Below, one piece after another: positions 9,204-18,112 of a DNA stretch of 64,000 nt. Positions within the stretch are counted from its first letter, which is position 1; the number at the start of each line of letters is the position of its first letter. The notes under the pieces were generated by a model that saw only the letters and a list, made by a program, of their open reading frames with translations, did not search any database and was not told the origin of the DNA. A program made the translations under genes and the position numbers. The DNA comes from Streptomyces humicola (lineage in GTDB: Bacteria; Actinomycetota; Actinomycetes; Streptomycetales; Streptomycetaceae): NCBI RefSeq assembly GCF_024436035.1, contig NZ_JANFNG010000009.1, positions 1 to 64,000 of the forward strand, written 5' to 3'.

Positions 9204-9728
9204 TCAGAAGCCGACGGAGGTGTGCGCCTTCGCCAGCAGCTTCATCGGGTCGCCGAGGCGCGGCACGCGTCCGAGCTCCGCCATGAGGTCGGAGGGCGGG
9301 ACGGCAGTGACGGCGCAGCGCGCGCGGGCGAGGCAGTAGCGGCTGACGGAGCCGCGGAAGAGACGCTGCAGACGGTTGCCGCGCTTGCCTGTGCCCACCA
9401 CGAGGATGTCGCCGGGGTGGTCGGCCGCGTCGACGAGAGCGGGGCCGGGTTCGCCCCGCACCGTGAGCGGGCGGATGCGCACGTCGTCCGGGTAACCGCC
9501 GAAGGCCTGCTCAAAGGCGGTGTCGAGCTGCTGGACGGCGGCCTGCTCCCACTGCTTCAGCAGCGGCGGGCAGGGGCTGCGACGGTAGGCGGCCTCGCCG
9601 CCGGGCGGGGTCCAGGCCAGGACCGGGACGAGCAGTGCGTCCCTGCGGCGCGCCTCGTCCATCGCGTGATGCAGGGCCGCCAGACTGCTCAGCGACCCGC
9701 TGACTCCGACGATGACCCGCGTCCCCAT
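9204..9728 (-). CDS. Universal stress protein (UspA family)
   Basis: A 174-residue single Usp domain with the N-terminal VIVGVSGSLSSLAALHHAM and the ATP-binding pattern G-x2-G-x9-G-S in VVGTGKRGNRLQRLFRGSVS (about residues 110-129). It therefore looks like an ATP-binding Usp, although the first-strand Asp is replaced by Ser (GVSGS instead of GVDGS). Cytosolic; probable role in stress or redox adaptation, as is typical in actinobacteria. No operon partner is visible. Confidence 0.88.
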   Translation of the reverse strand: MGTRVIVGVSGSLSSLAALHHAMDEARRRDALLVPVLAWTPPGGEAAYRRSPCPPLLKQWEQAAVQQLDTAFEQAFGGYPDDVRIRPLTVRGEPGPALVDAADHPGDILVVGTGKRGNRLQRLFRGSVSRYCLARARCAVTAVPPSDLMAELGRVPRLGDPMKLLAKAHTSVGF

Positions 9729-9898
9729 GACTGTTCGCTTCCCTCTGTTGTCGTGTGCGGCCTATCTGATGGCAACGACCTGCGATTCTTAGGATAATCG
9801 TCGTCGCTCCCAACGATTGTACCGCTTGCGGCGAGCGGACCCCTCGCATTTATCGGAACCCTTGACAGATCTCTGACGGCGAGCACGCATACAAAAGG

Positions 9899-9925
9899 CG
9901 ACGGCCGGGCAAAGCCCGGCCGTCG
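9899..9925 (-). terminator. Strong terminator of the aminotransferase gene
   Basis: A perfect 12-bp stem, CGACGGCCGGGC with GCCCGGCCGTCG, and an AAA loop, followed on the minus strand by CCTTTTGTATG. It lies 24 nt after the aminotransferase stop. Confidence 0.88.
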
Positions 9926-9948
9926 CTCCTGCCGCTGGGGGCGCGCTG

Positions 9949-11304
9949 TCAGGCGCAGTAGGCGTCGGTCACCGTCAGCGCCTCGTCGAGAATCGCCAGG
10001 CCCTCCTTGGCCTCCGATTCGGTGATCGTGCACGCGGGGACGACGTGGGTGCGGTTCATGTTGACGAACGGCCACAGGCCGCGCCGCTTGCACGCGGCAG
10101 CGAACTCCGCCATCGGCGCGTTGTCGGCACCGGCCGCGTTGTAGGGGACCAGCGGCTCGCGCGTGGCCTTGTCCTTGACCAGCTCCACCGCCCAGAAGAC
10201 ACCCCTGCCGCGCACGTCCCCGACGCATGGGTGCCGCTCGGCGATGTCGCGCAGCTCGGGGCCGATGACCTTCTCCCCGATCTCGGCGGCGTTCTCGACG
10301 ACCTTCTCCTCGCGCATCGCATTGATCGTCGCCACGGCGGAGGCGCAGGCCAGCACGTGTCCGGAGTAGGTCAGGCCGCCAGGGTACGGGCGGGTGGCGA
10401 AGGTCTCGGCGATCTTCTCGGATATCGCGACGCCGCCCAGCGGTACATAACCGGAGTTGACGCCCTTGGCGAAGGTCAACAGGTCCGGAGTCACGCCCCA
10501 GTGGTCGGCGGCGAACCATGCCCCCGTACGACCGAACCCCGCCATGACCTCGTCGAGGATGAAAACGATCCCGTACCGGTCGCAGATCTCGCGCACACCC
10601 GCGAGGTAGCCGGGCGGCGGGACGAGGATGCCCGCCGTGCCGACGACCGTCTCCAGGATGATCGCGGCGATGGACTGCGGCCCCTCGAAGGCGATCAGGT
10701 CATCGAGGTGCTTCAGGGCGCGCTCGCACTCCTCTTCCTCGGTGGTCGCGTGGAACGGCGAGCGGTAGAGGAACGGACCCCAGAAGTGCACGACCCCGGC
10801 CGTGGCGGTGTCCGAGGCCCAACGCCGTGGATCACCCGTCAGATTGATCGCCGCAGCGGTGGCGCCGTGGTAGGAGCGATAGGTGCTGAGCACCTTCGGG
10901 CGGCCGGTGTGCAGCCGCGCCATGCGCACCGCGTTCTCGACCGCCTCGGCGCCGGCGTTGGTGAAGAAGATCTTGTTCAGGTCGCCCGGGGTCAGCTCGG
11001 CGATCAGCCGCGCAGCCTCGGAGCGCACGTCGACTGCGAAGCCGGGCGCGAGCGTGGTGAGCCTGCCCGCCTGTTCCTGGATGGCGGCGACCACCTTGGG
11101 GTGCTGGTGGCCGATGTTGGTGTTCACCAGCTGGGATGAAAAGTCCAGATAGCGGTGGCCGTCGTAGTCCCAGAAATACGAACCTTCCGCACCGGCAACG
11201 GCGAGCGGATCGATCGCGGCCTGCGCGGACCAGGAGTGGAAGACATGCGCGCGGTCGGCCGCCTTGACGGCGGCGCCTGCCTCGGGATCGGCGTGAGGGG
11301 TCAT
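9949..11304 (-). CDS. Class III pyridoxal-phosphate aminotransferase
   Basis: The 451-residue product belongs to the class III aminotransferase family (acetylornithine, GABA, beta-alanine or taurine type). Markers are FFTNAGAEAVENAVRMAR, YRSYHGATAAAINLTGDPRRW, ILDEVMAGFGRTG and the PLP lysine in LLTFAKGVNSGYVPLGG. The long form with IIIETVVGT and the N-terminal HVFHSW fits omega-amino acid or taurine-pyruvate transaminases. The ATG at 11304 is preferred to the open frame up to 11454 because family similarity begins there, although GGAG is only 2 nt away. The substrate is not determined by context. Confidence 0.88.
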   Translation of the reverse strand: MTPHADPEAGAAVKAADRAHVFHSWSAQAAIDPLAVAGAEGSYFWDYDGHRYLDFSSQLVNTNIGHQHPKVVAAIQEQAGRLTTLAPGFAVDVRSEAARLIAELTPGDLNKIFFTNAGAEAVENAVRMARLHTGRPKVLSTYRSYHGATAAAINLTGDPRRWASDTATAGVVHFWGPFLYRSPFHATTEEEECERALKHLDDLIAFEGPQSIAAIILETVVGTAGILVPPPGYLAGVREICDRYGIVFILDEVMAGFGRTGAWFAADHWGVTPDLLTFAKGVNSGYVPLGGVAISEKIAETFATRPYPGGLTYSGHVLACASAVATINAMREEKVVENAAEIGEKVIGPELRDIAERHPCVGDVRGRGVFWAVELVKDKATREPLVPYNAAGADNAPMAEFAAACKRRGLWPFVNMNRTHVVPACTITESEAKEGLAILDEALTVTDAYCA

Positions 11305-11362
11305 GGCTCCAGCGTAGGTAGGGGGCGGGCGGCCGTTAATGGACAACCTGTATGCGCCGAGC

Positions 11363-11393
11363 CGCTCGCGCCGACACAGTGTCGGCGCGAGCG
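11363..11393 (-). terminator. Terminator of purA
   Basis: A 15-bp perfect inverted repeat (11363-11377 with 11379-11393) around one central A, CGCTCGCGCCGACAC and its complement, 27 nt after the purA stop. It probably ends purA transcription and insulates the aminotransferase gene. Confidence 0.8.
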
Positions 11394-11419
11394 GGCGCGT
11401 GCCGGCTTGCAGCCTGTGC

Positions 11420-12703
11420 TTACAGGAAGGAGTTGATCTCGATGGTCTCGTCACGGCCGGGGCCGACGCCGATCGCCGAGATCGGCGCCCCCGACATCTC
11501 CTCCAGCGCCTTCACATAGGACCTCGCGTTCTTCGGCAGGTCCTCGAAGCTTTTCGCCTTCGTGATGTCCTCGCTCCAGCCCGGCAGCATCTCGTAGACC
11601 GGCTTGGCGTGGTGGAAGTCACTCTGGCTGTACGGCAGCTCCTCGACCCGCTTCCCGTCGATCTCGTACGCGACGCAGACCGGGATCTGCTCCCAGCCGG
11701 TGAGCACGTCGAGCTTGGTGAGGAAGAAGTCGGTCAGGCCGTTGACCCGCGTCGCGTAGCGCGCGATCACCGCGTCGAACCAGCCGCAGCGCCGGTCGCG
11801 GCCGGTGGTCACACCGCGCTCGCCGCCGATGGTGCGCAGCGCCTCGCCGTCCTCGTCGAACAGCTCGGTCGGGAACGGACCGGCGCCGACGCGCGTCGTA
11901 TAGGCCTTGAGGATGCCGATGGTGCGGGTGATACGTGTGGGGCCGATACCGGAGCCCGTGCAGGCACCCCCGGCGGTCGGGTTGGACGAGGTCACGAAGG
12001 GGTACGTGCCGTGGTCGACGTCGAGGAGCGTGCCCTGGCCACCTTCGAGGAGGACGACCTTGTTCTCGTCGAGCGCCTGGTTGAGCACCAGGGTGGTGTC
12101 GGCGACGTAGTCCTTGATCTGGTCCGCGTAGCCGAGGTACTCCTCGACGACCTGGTCGGCGGAGATCGCCCGGCGGTTGAAGATCTTGACGAGGATCTGG
12201 TTCTTGTCGTGCAGCGCCGCCTCGACCTTCTGGCGAAGGATCGACTCGTCGAACAGGTCCTGCACCCGGATGCCGACCCGGTTGATCTTGTCGGCGTAGG
12301 TGGGGCCGATGCCGCGCCCGGTGGTGCCGATCCGCCGCTTACCAAGGAACCGTTCCGTCACCTTGTCGAGCGTCTGGTGGTACGGCGTGATGAGATGGGC
12401 GTTTCCGCTGATCAGAAGCTTGGAGGTGTCAACGCCGCGCTCGTCGAGGCCGCTCAGCTCGGAGAGCAGGACCGCCGGGTCGACGACGACACCATTGCCG
12501 ATCACCGGGGTGCACCCCGGTGAGAGGATTCCGGAGGGGAGCAGGTGCAGCGCGTACTTCTGGTCGCCGACGACGACCGTGTGGCCGGCGTTGTTGCCGC
12601 CCTGGTATCGCACCACGTAGTCGACCGATCCACCGAGCAGGTCGGTGGCCTTCCCCTTGCCCTCGTCACCCCACTGAGCACCGAGCAGCACAAGTGCGGG
12701 CAC
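11420..12703 (-). CDS. purA: Adenylosuccinate synthetase
   Basis: Joins IMP and aspartate with GTP hydrolysis, the first step from IMP to AMP. The 427-residue length is standard. The N-terminal [19 protein letters not shown] holds the GDEGKGK loop; [26 protein letters not shown] (IMP-binding region) and the C-terminal [12 protein letters not shown] complete the family pattern. The gene stands alone between hairpins on both sides. A 28-nt stem-loop lies about 76 nt upstream of its start. Confidence 0.97.
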   Translation of the reverse strand: MPALVLLGAQWGDEGKGKATDLLGGSVDYVVRYQGGNNAGHTVVVGDQKYALHLLPSGILSPGCTPVIGNGVVVDPAVLLSELSGLDERGVDTSKLLISGNAHLITPYHQTLDKVTERFLGKRRIGTTGRGIGPTYADKINRVGIRVQDLFDESILRQKVEAALHDKNQILVKIFNRRAISADQVVEEYLGYADQIKDYVADTTLVLNQALDENKVVLLEGGQGTLLDVDHGTYPFVTSSNPTAGGACTGSGIGPTRITRTIGILKAYTTRVGAGPFPTELFDEDGEALRTIGGERGVTTGRDRRCGWFDAVIARYATRVNGLTDFFLTKLDVLTGWEQIPVCVAYEIDGKRVEELPYSQSDFHHAKPVYEMLPGWSEDITKAKSFEDLPKNARSYVKALEEMSGAPISAIGVGPGRDETIEINSFL

Positions 12704-12778
12704 AGGCGTACACCCCTTCCGGGCGGGGCATGTCCAACGTGCGTAAGAGCCGTCGAACCGGTGCCCCGGAATAGACGA

Positions 12779-12806
12779 AGCCCCTGGCGCAAAGGCGCAA
12801 GGGGCT
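12779..12806. other. Stem-loop between purA and the divergent gene
   Basis: AGCCCC (12779-12784) pairs with GGGGCT (12801-12806), with an inner GCGC/GCGC stem. It lies in the divergent promoter region, 35 nt before the plus-strand GTG and about 76 nt before purA. No T-run follows on either strand, so it could be a leader or operator structure as easily as a terminator. Confidence 0.4.
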
Positions 12807-12840
12807 CTTGCACCGAGATTTTACCTGAGGAAGGACGAAG

Positions 12841-13752
12841 GTGTCGGCTCCAGCCTCGGCCGAACGCCCGCTACTGGTGGTCATCGACCCGCTTGCCCGC
12901 ACGATGGACGGCGAATCCGTGCGGATCGCGAAAGACGTCCTGCAGGCCGGCGCGCCCTCGCTGAAAATCTGTCTTCCGGAATCGCACGAGGAGCTGGAGC
13001 GGGCGCTGGCCCACCGGGGCAGACGGCGTCCTGTGGTCGTCGGCGACGACCGGGCCCTATTGCGGACGGTTCGCATACTGCACCGGGAGCGCGCGCTGGA
13101 CGAGGCCGTGCTGTCGCTGGTTCCGGTCGGGCAGCGGCCGGCGCTTGCGCTCGCGCGGGCGCTGGGCGTGCCGCTGTCGACGGTGTCGGCGGCGCGGGCC
13201 GTGCTCGGCGGGACCGAGCGGTCGCTTGATCTGCTGGTGGACGACAGCGGCGGGATCGTGGTGGGCGCACTGCGGATTCCCGGGAGCCCCGGCGAGGCCG
13301 GCGACGGCGGCTGCGCGGAGGCGTGCGGGCGGGCCGAGGGACGTTGGCTGGAGCGCGGTGCCCGCAATCTGGTACGGGCACTCACCGCACCGCTGCCCTC
13401 GCTGCCCCTTCCCCTGCCGCTGCCGCTGCTCGGCCGGCCCGGTCCGGGTGGGCCGGGTGCGGCGAACGGGGACGGCGCGGGCCACCGGCTGCGGGTCGAG
13501 GCGGACGGTGTGGTCCTCGCCGACCTGGACCGTCCGGTGCACGAGGTGTCGGTGCGCTCCACGGCAGGCGGCCTCGCGGAGGTCTTCGTACGGCACCCGG
13601 AGAGCCGGGGGCCGCTGAGGGTGCGTGCGCGGGTCCTCACCGTCTCCGGGCGGGATTTCCGCTACCGGGCGGACGAATCGGACGCGGGCCCGGTGCGCAG
13701 GCGTACGTGGACGGTGCAGCCGAGGGCCTGGCGGCTGACAGTACCGCGCTGA
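12841..13752 (+). CDS. Diacylglycerol kinase-like protein lacking the GGDGT motif
   Basis: The 303-residue product follows the outline of the DAGK/sphingosine-kinase lipid kinase fold: VVIDPLARTMDG start, then PVVVGDDRALLRTVRIL where the nucleotide motif GGDGT should be, and LVPVGQRPALALARALGVP where P-x-GTGNDFAR normally stands. The ALARALGVP strand and the beta-sandwich second half are kept, so the fold is probable but the catalytic loops are not conserved. It starts at GTG with GAGGAAGG 6 nt before it. It is divergent from purA. Its stop codon lies inside a repeated ACAGTGCC-type element. Confidence 0.6.
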   Translation: MSAPASAERPLLVVIDPLARTMDGESVRIAKDVLQAGAPSLKICLPESHEELERALAHRGRRRPVVVGDDRALLRTVRILHRERALDEAVLSLVPVGQRPALALARALGVPLSTVSAARAVLGGTERSLDLLVDDSGGIVVGALRIPGSPGEAGDGGCAEACGRAEGRWLERGARNLVRALTAPLPSLPLPLPLPLLGRPGPGGPGAANGDGAGHRLRVEADGVVLADLDRPVHEVSVRSTAGGLAEVFVRHPESRGPLRVRARVLTVSGRDFRYRADESDAGPVRRRTWTVQPRAWRLTVPR

Positions 13753-13801
13753 CAGTGCCAGGCCGACGGTGCCGGGGTGACAGTGCCGCGCTGACAGTGC
13801 C
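13744..13801. repeat. Short direct repeats around the stop codon
   Basis: CCGCGCTGACAGTGCC occurs at 13744-13759 and 13786-13801, with a partial TGACAGTGCC copy at 13778-13787. The first copy contains the TGA stop (13750-13752) of the kinase-like gene. Confidence 0.85.
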
Positions 13802-13820
13802 CGGGCCGACGTCCGCCGCG

Positions 13821-14309
13821 TCACCCCTCGCGCTGGGCGCGCCACCGTTGCATCAGTTCGGACGCTTCCTTCTTCAGGAACGCGAAGAAATCGGCCGTCT
13901 CGGCGAGGCGACGGCCGGCCGGACTGGACGATCCGACCGCCTCGACGCCCACCGCCAGGGTCGCCTCCCAGCGGCTGAGCATCTGGTCGCGGCGGCTGAA
14001 GGTCTCGTACCAGGTGTCGCTGTGCACGCTGTAACGCTCGCGGCGGGAGCCCGGCTCGCGCTCACGGGCGACCATCCCGAGCTGTGCGAGATAGCGCACC
14101 GCGCCCGACACGGCAGCCGGGCTGACCCGCAGCTGTTCGCCCAGCTCGGCCGATGTGAGAGCTCCGGAATCGGAGGCGAGCAGCGCTGCGAAGACGCGGG
14201 ACGGCATCCGCGGCATGCCCGCCTCGACCAGCCCCGATGCGAACCGCTCGACGAAGCGGGCGACCGCGTCCTCGTCCCGCTCCTCGTCCCGCCTCTCGTC
14301 GTCTGACAT
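13821..14309 (-). CDS. GbsR/MarR-type winged-helix regulator
   Basis: A 162-residue protein with an N-terminal acidic tail, then FVERFASGLVEAGMPRMPSRVFAALLAS and the winged helix LTSAELGEQLRVSPAAVSGAVRYLAQLGMVARERE. The GMPRMPSR turn is typical of the GbsR-like MarR subgroup. The C-terminal helices should dimerise. It is transcribed away from a two-gene ABC exporter, with a perfect 16-bp palindrome in the gap, so it is very likely an autoregulated repressor of the exporter. ATG 14309 is chosen over the open frame to 14339, which would run through the operator. Confidence 0.86.
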   Translation of the reverse strand: MSDDERRDEERDEDAVARFVERFASGLVEAGMPRMPSRVFAALLASDSGALTSAELGEQLRVSPAAVSGAVRYLAQLGMVAREREPGSRRERYSVHSDTWYETFSRRDQMLSRWEATLAVGVEAVGSSSPAGRRLAETADFFAFLKKEASELMQRWRAQREG

Positions 14310-14334
14310 GGCGATCACTATACGGTTCCTTAAC

Positions 14335-14350
14335 TTCACAAATTTGTGAA
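14335..14350. promoter_or_regulatory. Palindromic operator shared by the regulator and exporter
   Basis: TTCACAAATTTGTGAA is a perfect 16-bp palindrome in the 61-bp gap between the divergent starts at 14309 and 14371. Its AT-rich centre stands out in this GC-rich DNA. It is the obvious binding site for the GbsR/MarR-type regulator. Confidence 0.8.
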
Positions 14351-14370
14351 ACTAGCGTACGTTCAGAATC

Positions 14371-15279
14371 ATGGCGAAGGCAATCGAGGTAGTCGGGCTC
14401 CGCAAGTCATTCGGCCGCATCCGCGCACTCGACGGGCTCGACCTCACCGTCGAGGAAGGCGAGGTGCACGGCTTTCTCGGCCCCAACGGTGCCGGGAAGT
14501 CCACCACCATCCGGGTTCTCCTCGGCCTGCTGCGCCCCGACGCGGGCGAGGCGAGGCTGCTCGGAGGTGACCCGTGGCGCGACGCGGTCAGGCTGCACCG
14601 TCGTCTGGCATACGTCCCCGGGGACGTCACGCTGTGGCGCAACCTGTCCGGCGGCGAGGTCATCGACCTGCTCGGACGGCTGCGCGGAGGGCTCGACCAG
14701 CGGCGCAAGCAGGAACTGCTGCGCCGCTTCGAACTCGATCCGACGAAGAAGGGCCGTACCTACTCCAAGGGCAACCGGCAGAAGGTCGCCCTCGTCGCCG
14801 CGCTCGCCTCCGACGCCGAGCTGCTGATCCTCGACGAACCGACCTCCGGGCTCGACCCGTTGATGGAGTCGGTCTTCCGCGAGTGCGTCCGCGAGGAACG
14901 CGACCGTGGCCGGACCGTGCTGCTCTCCAGCCACATCCTCAGCGAGGTCGAAGCCCTCTGCGACCGGGTCAGCATCATCCGCAAGGGGCGCACGGTCGAG
15001 ACCGGCACCCTGACCGGGCTGCGCCACCTCACCCGCACCTCGATCACCGCCGAGCTCGCGGGCCCGCCCAACGGGCTCGCACAGCTGCCCGGCGTCCACG
15101 ACGTCGACATCCGCGGCGACCGCGTCACCCTGCAGGTCGACACCGACCAGCTCGACGCGGTGCTCCGGCAGATCAGCGCGACGGGCGTGCGGAGCCTGAC
15201 CAGCACACCGCCCACGCTCGAAGAGCTCTTCCTCCGCCACTACGAGGACGACCTCGCCGCGTCGGGGGCGACGGCATGA
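14371..15279 (+). CDS. ABC transporter ATP-binding protein (DrrA-like exporter)
   Basis: The 302-residue ATPase shows Walker [10 protein letters not shown] (about 37-45), an ABC signature region [15 protein letters not shown], Walker [15 protein letters not shown] and the H-loop in [13 protein letters not shown]. The C-terminal 80 residues are the extra domain seen in drug-resistance ATPases of the DrrA/CcmA group. It overlaps the permease start by 4 nt (ATGA). Substrate unknown; multidrug or lipid export is typical of such regulator-linked pairs. Confidence 0.92.
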   Translation: MAKAIEVVGLRKSFGRIRALDGLDLTVEEGEVHGFLGPNGAGKSTTIRVLLGLLRPDAGEARLLGGDPWRDAVRLHRRLAYVPGDVTLWRNLSGGEVIDLLGRLRGGLDQRRKQELLRRFELDPTKKGRTYSKGNRQKVALVAALASDAELLILDEPTSGLDPLMESVFRECVREERDRGRTVLLSSHILSEVEALCDRVSIIRKGRTVETGTLTGLRHLTRTSITAELAGPPNGLAQLPGVHDVDIRGDRVTLQVDTDQLDAVLRQISATGVRSLTSTPPTLEELFLRHYEDDLAASGATA

Positions 15280-16883
15280 TGCGCACCTTCACGGGCACCT
15301 TCACGGGCACGCCCAGCCTGGTGCGTCTGGCGCTGCGGCGTGACCGGATCATGATCCCGGCGTGGGTGCTCTCGCTCGCGGTGATCGTCATCGGGACCGC
15401 ATCGTCGATCAGCACCCTCTACCCCACGGAGGCCGGGCGCGCCTCACTCGCCGCGAGCATGGCCGCCAACGGTTCGCTGCGCGCGCTCTACGGACCGGTG
15501 TACGGCACCAGCATCGGCGGCCTCACGGCCTGGCGCATGGGATCGATGGGGCCCGCGCTCGCGGGTCTGATGACGTTGCTGCTCGTGGTGCGCCACACCC
15601 GCGAGGAAGAGGAGGCCGGACGCCTGGAGTTGGTGGGTGCGGGCGTCGTCGGGCGGCGGGCCCCGCTGACCGCCTCGCTGATCACGGGATGCGGCGCCTC
15701 CTTGCTGCTTGCGCTGCTCATCACGCTCGGTCTGCTCACCCAAGGCGCCGTGGGCGCGGTGGCGTTCGGACTCGCCTTCGGCGCCGTGGGGTGCGTTTTC
15801 GCGGCCGTCGCGGCGGTCACGGCACAACTCACCGAGAGCGCCCGGGCCGCCAAGGGCATCGCGGGCGCCCTGCTGGGCGTGGCCTTCCTCGTGCGGGCCA
15901 CGGGAGACGCCGCGGCGCCGGGCGGCCCGGAGTGGGTCGCATGGCTCTCCCCGCTCGGCTGGGCGGAGCGGTTGCATCCGTATGCGCACGAACGGTGGTG
16001 GGTGCTCGCACTCTTCGCCGGCGTCATCGTGCTTCTCGTCACGGCGGCCTACGCGCTCGTGGCCGGGCGCGACCTGGACGCCGGTCTGCTGCCGTCGCGG
16101 CCCGGTCCCGAGCGGGCCGGGAGGCGGCTGCGCGGCGCCTACGGACTGGCCTGGCGGCTGCAGCGCGGATCGCTGTGGGGCTGGGCCTTCGGCTACGCCG
16201 TGTCGGGCCTGGTGTTCGGGGCGACGGGCAAGGGCATCGCAGACCTGGGCAGGACCAACAAGTCGATCGCCGACGAGATCAACCATCTGGGCGGGACGCA
16301 CAGCCTCGTCGACTCCTTCCTCGCCGCCATGATCAATTTCCTGGGCATGCTCGCTGCCGTCTACATCGTCCAGGCCGTGCTGCGGCTGCGCGGCGAGGAG
16401 TCGGACGGCCGGGCGGAGCCGGTGCTCGCCACCGCCGTGGGACGACTGCGGTGGGCCGCGAGCCATCTGGTGATCGCGGCGGCGGGCTCGGTGGTGCTGA
16501 TGGTCGCCGGCGGGATCGCCATGGGCATCGGCTACGGGGCATCGGTCAGCGACGTGAGCGGGCAGGTGCCGCGCATGACGGGGGCCGGGCTGGTCCAGCT
16601 GCCGGCGGTGCTGTTCGTCGGCGCCCTCGCCGTACTGATCCTCGGAGCGGCACCGAAGATGGCCATGGCGAGCTGGAGCGCGGCCTCGCTCACGCTCGCC
16701 ATCGGGCTCTACGGGCCGTTGCTGAAGCTCAGCCGCTGGGTGCTGGATCTGTCCGCCTTCACCCACCTGCCGAAGGTGCCGACTGCACCGGCGACCGCGA
16801 CACCGCTGCTGTGGCTGCTCGTGCTCACCGCGGCGCTGACGGCATCCGGACTCGCCGCCCTGCGCCACCGTGACATGGGGTGA
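15276..16883 (+). CDS. ABC transporter permease (12-TM type exporter subunit)
   Basis: The 535-residue membrane protein has about twelve hydrophobic segments arranged as two six-helix halves. Segments include [19 protein letters not shown] near the start and [18 protein letters not shown] late. The middle loop (about residues 270-300) is basic. Translation is coupled to the ATPase through the ATGA overlap. It ends 11 nt before the stop of the convergent P450 gene. This fits tetronasin/multidrug-type exporters in which one long permease replaces two shorter copies. Confidence 0.88.
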   Translation: MMRTFTGTFTGTPSLVRLALRRDRIMIPAWVLSLAVIVIGTASSISTLYPTEAGRASLAASMAANGSLRALYGPVYGTSIGGLTAWRMGSMGPALAGLMTLLLVVRHTREEEEAGRLELVGAGVVGRRAPLTASLITGCGASLLLALLITLGLLTQGAVGAVAFGLAFGAVGCVFAAVAAVTAQLTESARAAKGIAGALLGVAFLVRATGDAAAPGGPEWVAWLSPLGWAERLHPYAHERWWVLALFAGVIVLLVTAAYALVAGRDLDAGLLPSRPGPERAGRRLRGAYGLAWRLQRGSLWGWAFGYAVSGLVFGATGKGIADLGRTNKSIADEINHLGGTHSLVDSFLAAMINFLGMLAAVYIVQAVLRLRGEESDGRAEPVLATAVGRLRWAASHLVIAAAGSVVLMVAGGIAMGIGYGASVSDVSGQVPRMTGAGLVQLPAVLFVGALAVLILGAAPKMAMASWSAASLTLAIGLYGPLLKLSRWVLDLSAFTHLPKVPTAPATATPLLWLLVLTAALTASGLAALRHRDMG

Positions 16884-16894
16884 TGGCGCCCGCC

Positions 16895-18103
16895 CTACAC
16901 CTCGACCAGCAGCTCCTTCAGGCCGCGTATGACATAGCCGGACGCCCACTCGGGTTCGCGGACCGGCCGGAGGGTGGGCGCCCGGCGAATCAACGCGGAG
17001 AACGATGCCGTCAGTTCGATACGGGCGAGCGGCGCGCCGAGACAGTAGTGGATGCCGGCGCCGAAGCTGATGTGCGGGTTGTCGGCGCGTGCGAGGTCGA
17101 GGCGGTCGGGGTCGGGGAAGCGGACCGGATCGCGATTGGCGGAGCCGAAGAGCAGGGCGATCTCACTGCCGCGGGGGACAGTGGTCCCGTCGACCTCGAT
17201 GTCGTCGAGCACCCATCGCTCGAACATCTGCAGCGGTGTGTCGAAGCGCAGCAGCTCCTCGATCGCGGTGGGCAGCATCTGCGGCGCGGCGCGGAGCAGT
17301 TCGAGCTGGTCGGGGTGGCGGAACAGCGTCCACCAGCCGCCCGCGGTGGTGTTGACCGTCGCCTCGTGGCCCGCGTTGAGAAGGAGCACGCAGGTGGAGA
17401 TCATCTCCTGCTCGCTGAGCCGGTCCCCCTCCTCATGGGCGGCGATCAGGGCGGTGATCAGGTCGTCCCCGGGGTGCTTGCGGCGCTCGGCGATCACTTC
17501 TCGCAGATAGGCGGAGAATTCCCGGCTCGCCCGGACCGCCCGGCGCGCGGTCTCCTCGTCCGGGTTGAGCTCGAACATCCCGCAGATCGCGGCCGACCAG
17601 GGGCGCAGCAGACCACGGTCGGCGGGCGGTATGCCGAGCATCTCGGCGATCACGGCGACCGGGAGAGGCTCCGCGACGGTGGTGAGCAGATCACCGCCAC
17701 CGTCCGCGAGCAGGTCGTCGACGAGGCCGGCGGCGATCCGCTCGACGGTCGGCACCAGCCGTTCGACGGTGCGAGGGGTGAACGCCTTGGAGACCAGCCG
17801 CCGGATGCGGGTGTGGTCGGGGGCTTCGAGGTCGAGCAGCCCGTTGCCGTTGAGGGTGTGGAACGGCTCGTGCTCGGGCGGTGGCGCGGTGCGGCCGAAC
17901 TCCTCGTGGCCGAAACGGTGCAGGTAGGTACGGCCGAGACGGCGGTCGCGCAACAGCGCGCTGACGTCCGCGTAGTGCGGGACGAGCCACTGCCGGCTCG
18001 GCTCGTACCAGTGCACCCGCCCCTCCTCGCGCAACTGCACGTACGCGGGGTAGGGGTCGGCGACGAAGGCCGGGTTCCACGGGTCGAAGTCCATGGCGTT
18101 CAT
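16895..18103 (-). CDS. Cytochrome P450 (CYP107-like)
   Basis: A 402-residue soluble bacterial P450. The heme-thiolate loop is FGAGIHYCLGAPLAR (Cys near 350), the I-helix oxygen-activation motif is LLNAGHEATVNTT (AGxET-like, with His-Glu), and the K-helix ExxR is in EELLR. The N-terminal DFDPWNPAFVADPYPAY is typical of the class. It follows the arylformamidase gene by 9 bp on the same strand, so it is probably the last gene of the kynurenine operon. Its substrate might be a tryptophan-derived compound, but this is inferred from position only. Confidence 0.9.
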   Translation of the reverse strand: MNAMDFDPWNPAFVADPYPAYVQLREEGRVHWYEPSRQWLVPHYADVSALLRDRRLGRTYLHRFGHEEFGRTAPPPEHEPFHTLNGNGLLDLEAPDHTRIRRLVSKAFTPRTVERLVPTVERIAAGLVDDLLADGGGDLLTTVAEPLPVAVIAEMLGIPPADRGLLRPWSAAICGMFELNPDEETARRAVRASREFSAYLREVIAERRKHPGDDLITALIAAHEEGDRLSEQEMISTCVLLLNAGHEATVNTTAGGWWTLFRHPDQLELLRAAPQMLPTAIEELLRFDTPLQMFERWVLDDIEVDGTTVPRGSEIALLFGSANRDPVRFPDPDRLDLARADNPHISFGAGIHYCLGAPLARIELTASFSALIRRAPTLRPVREPEWASGYVIRGLKELLVEV

Positions 18104-18112
18104 GTCCGAAGA

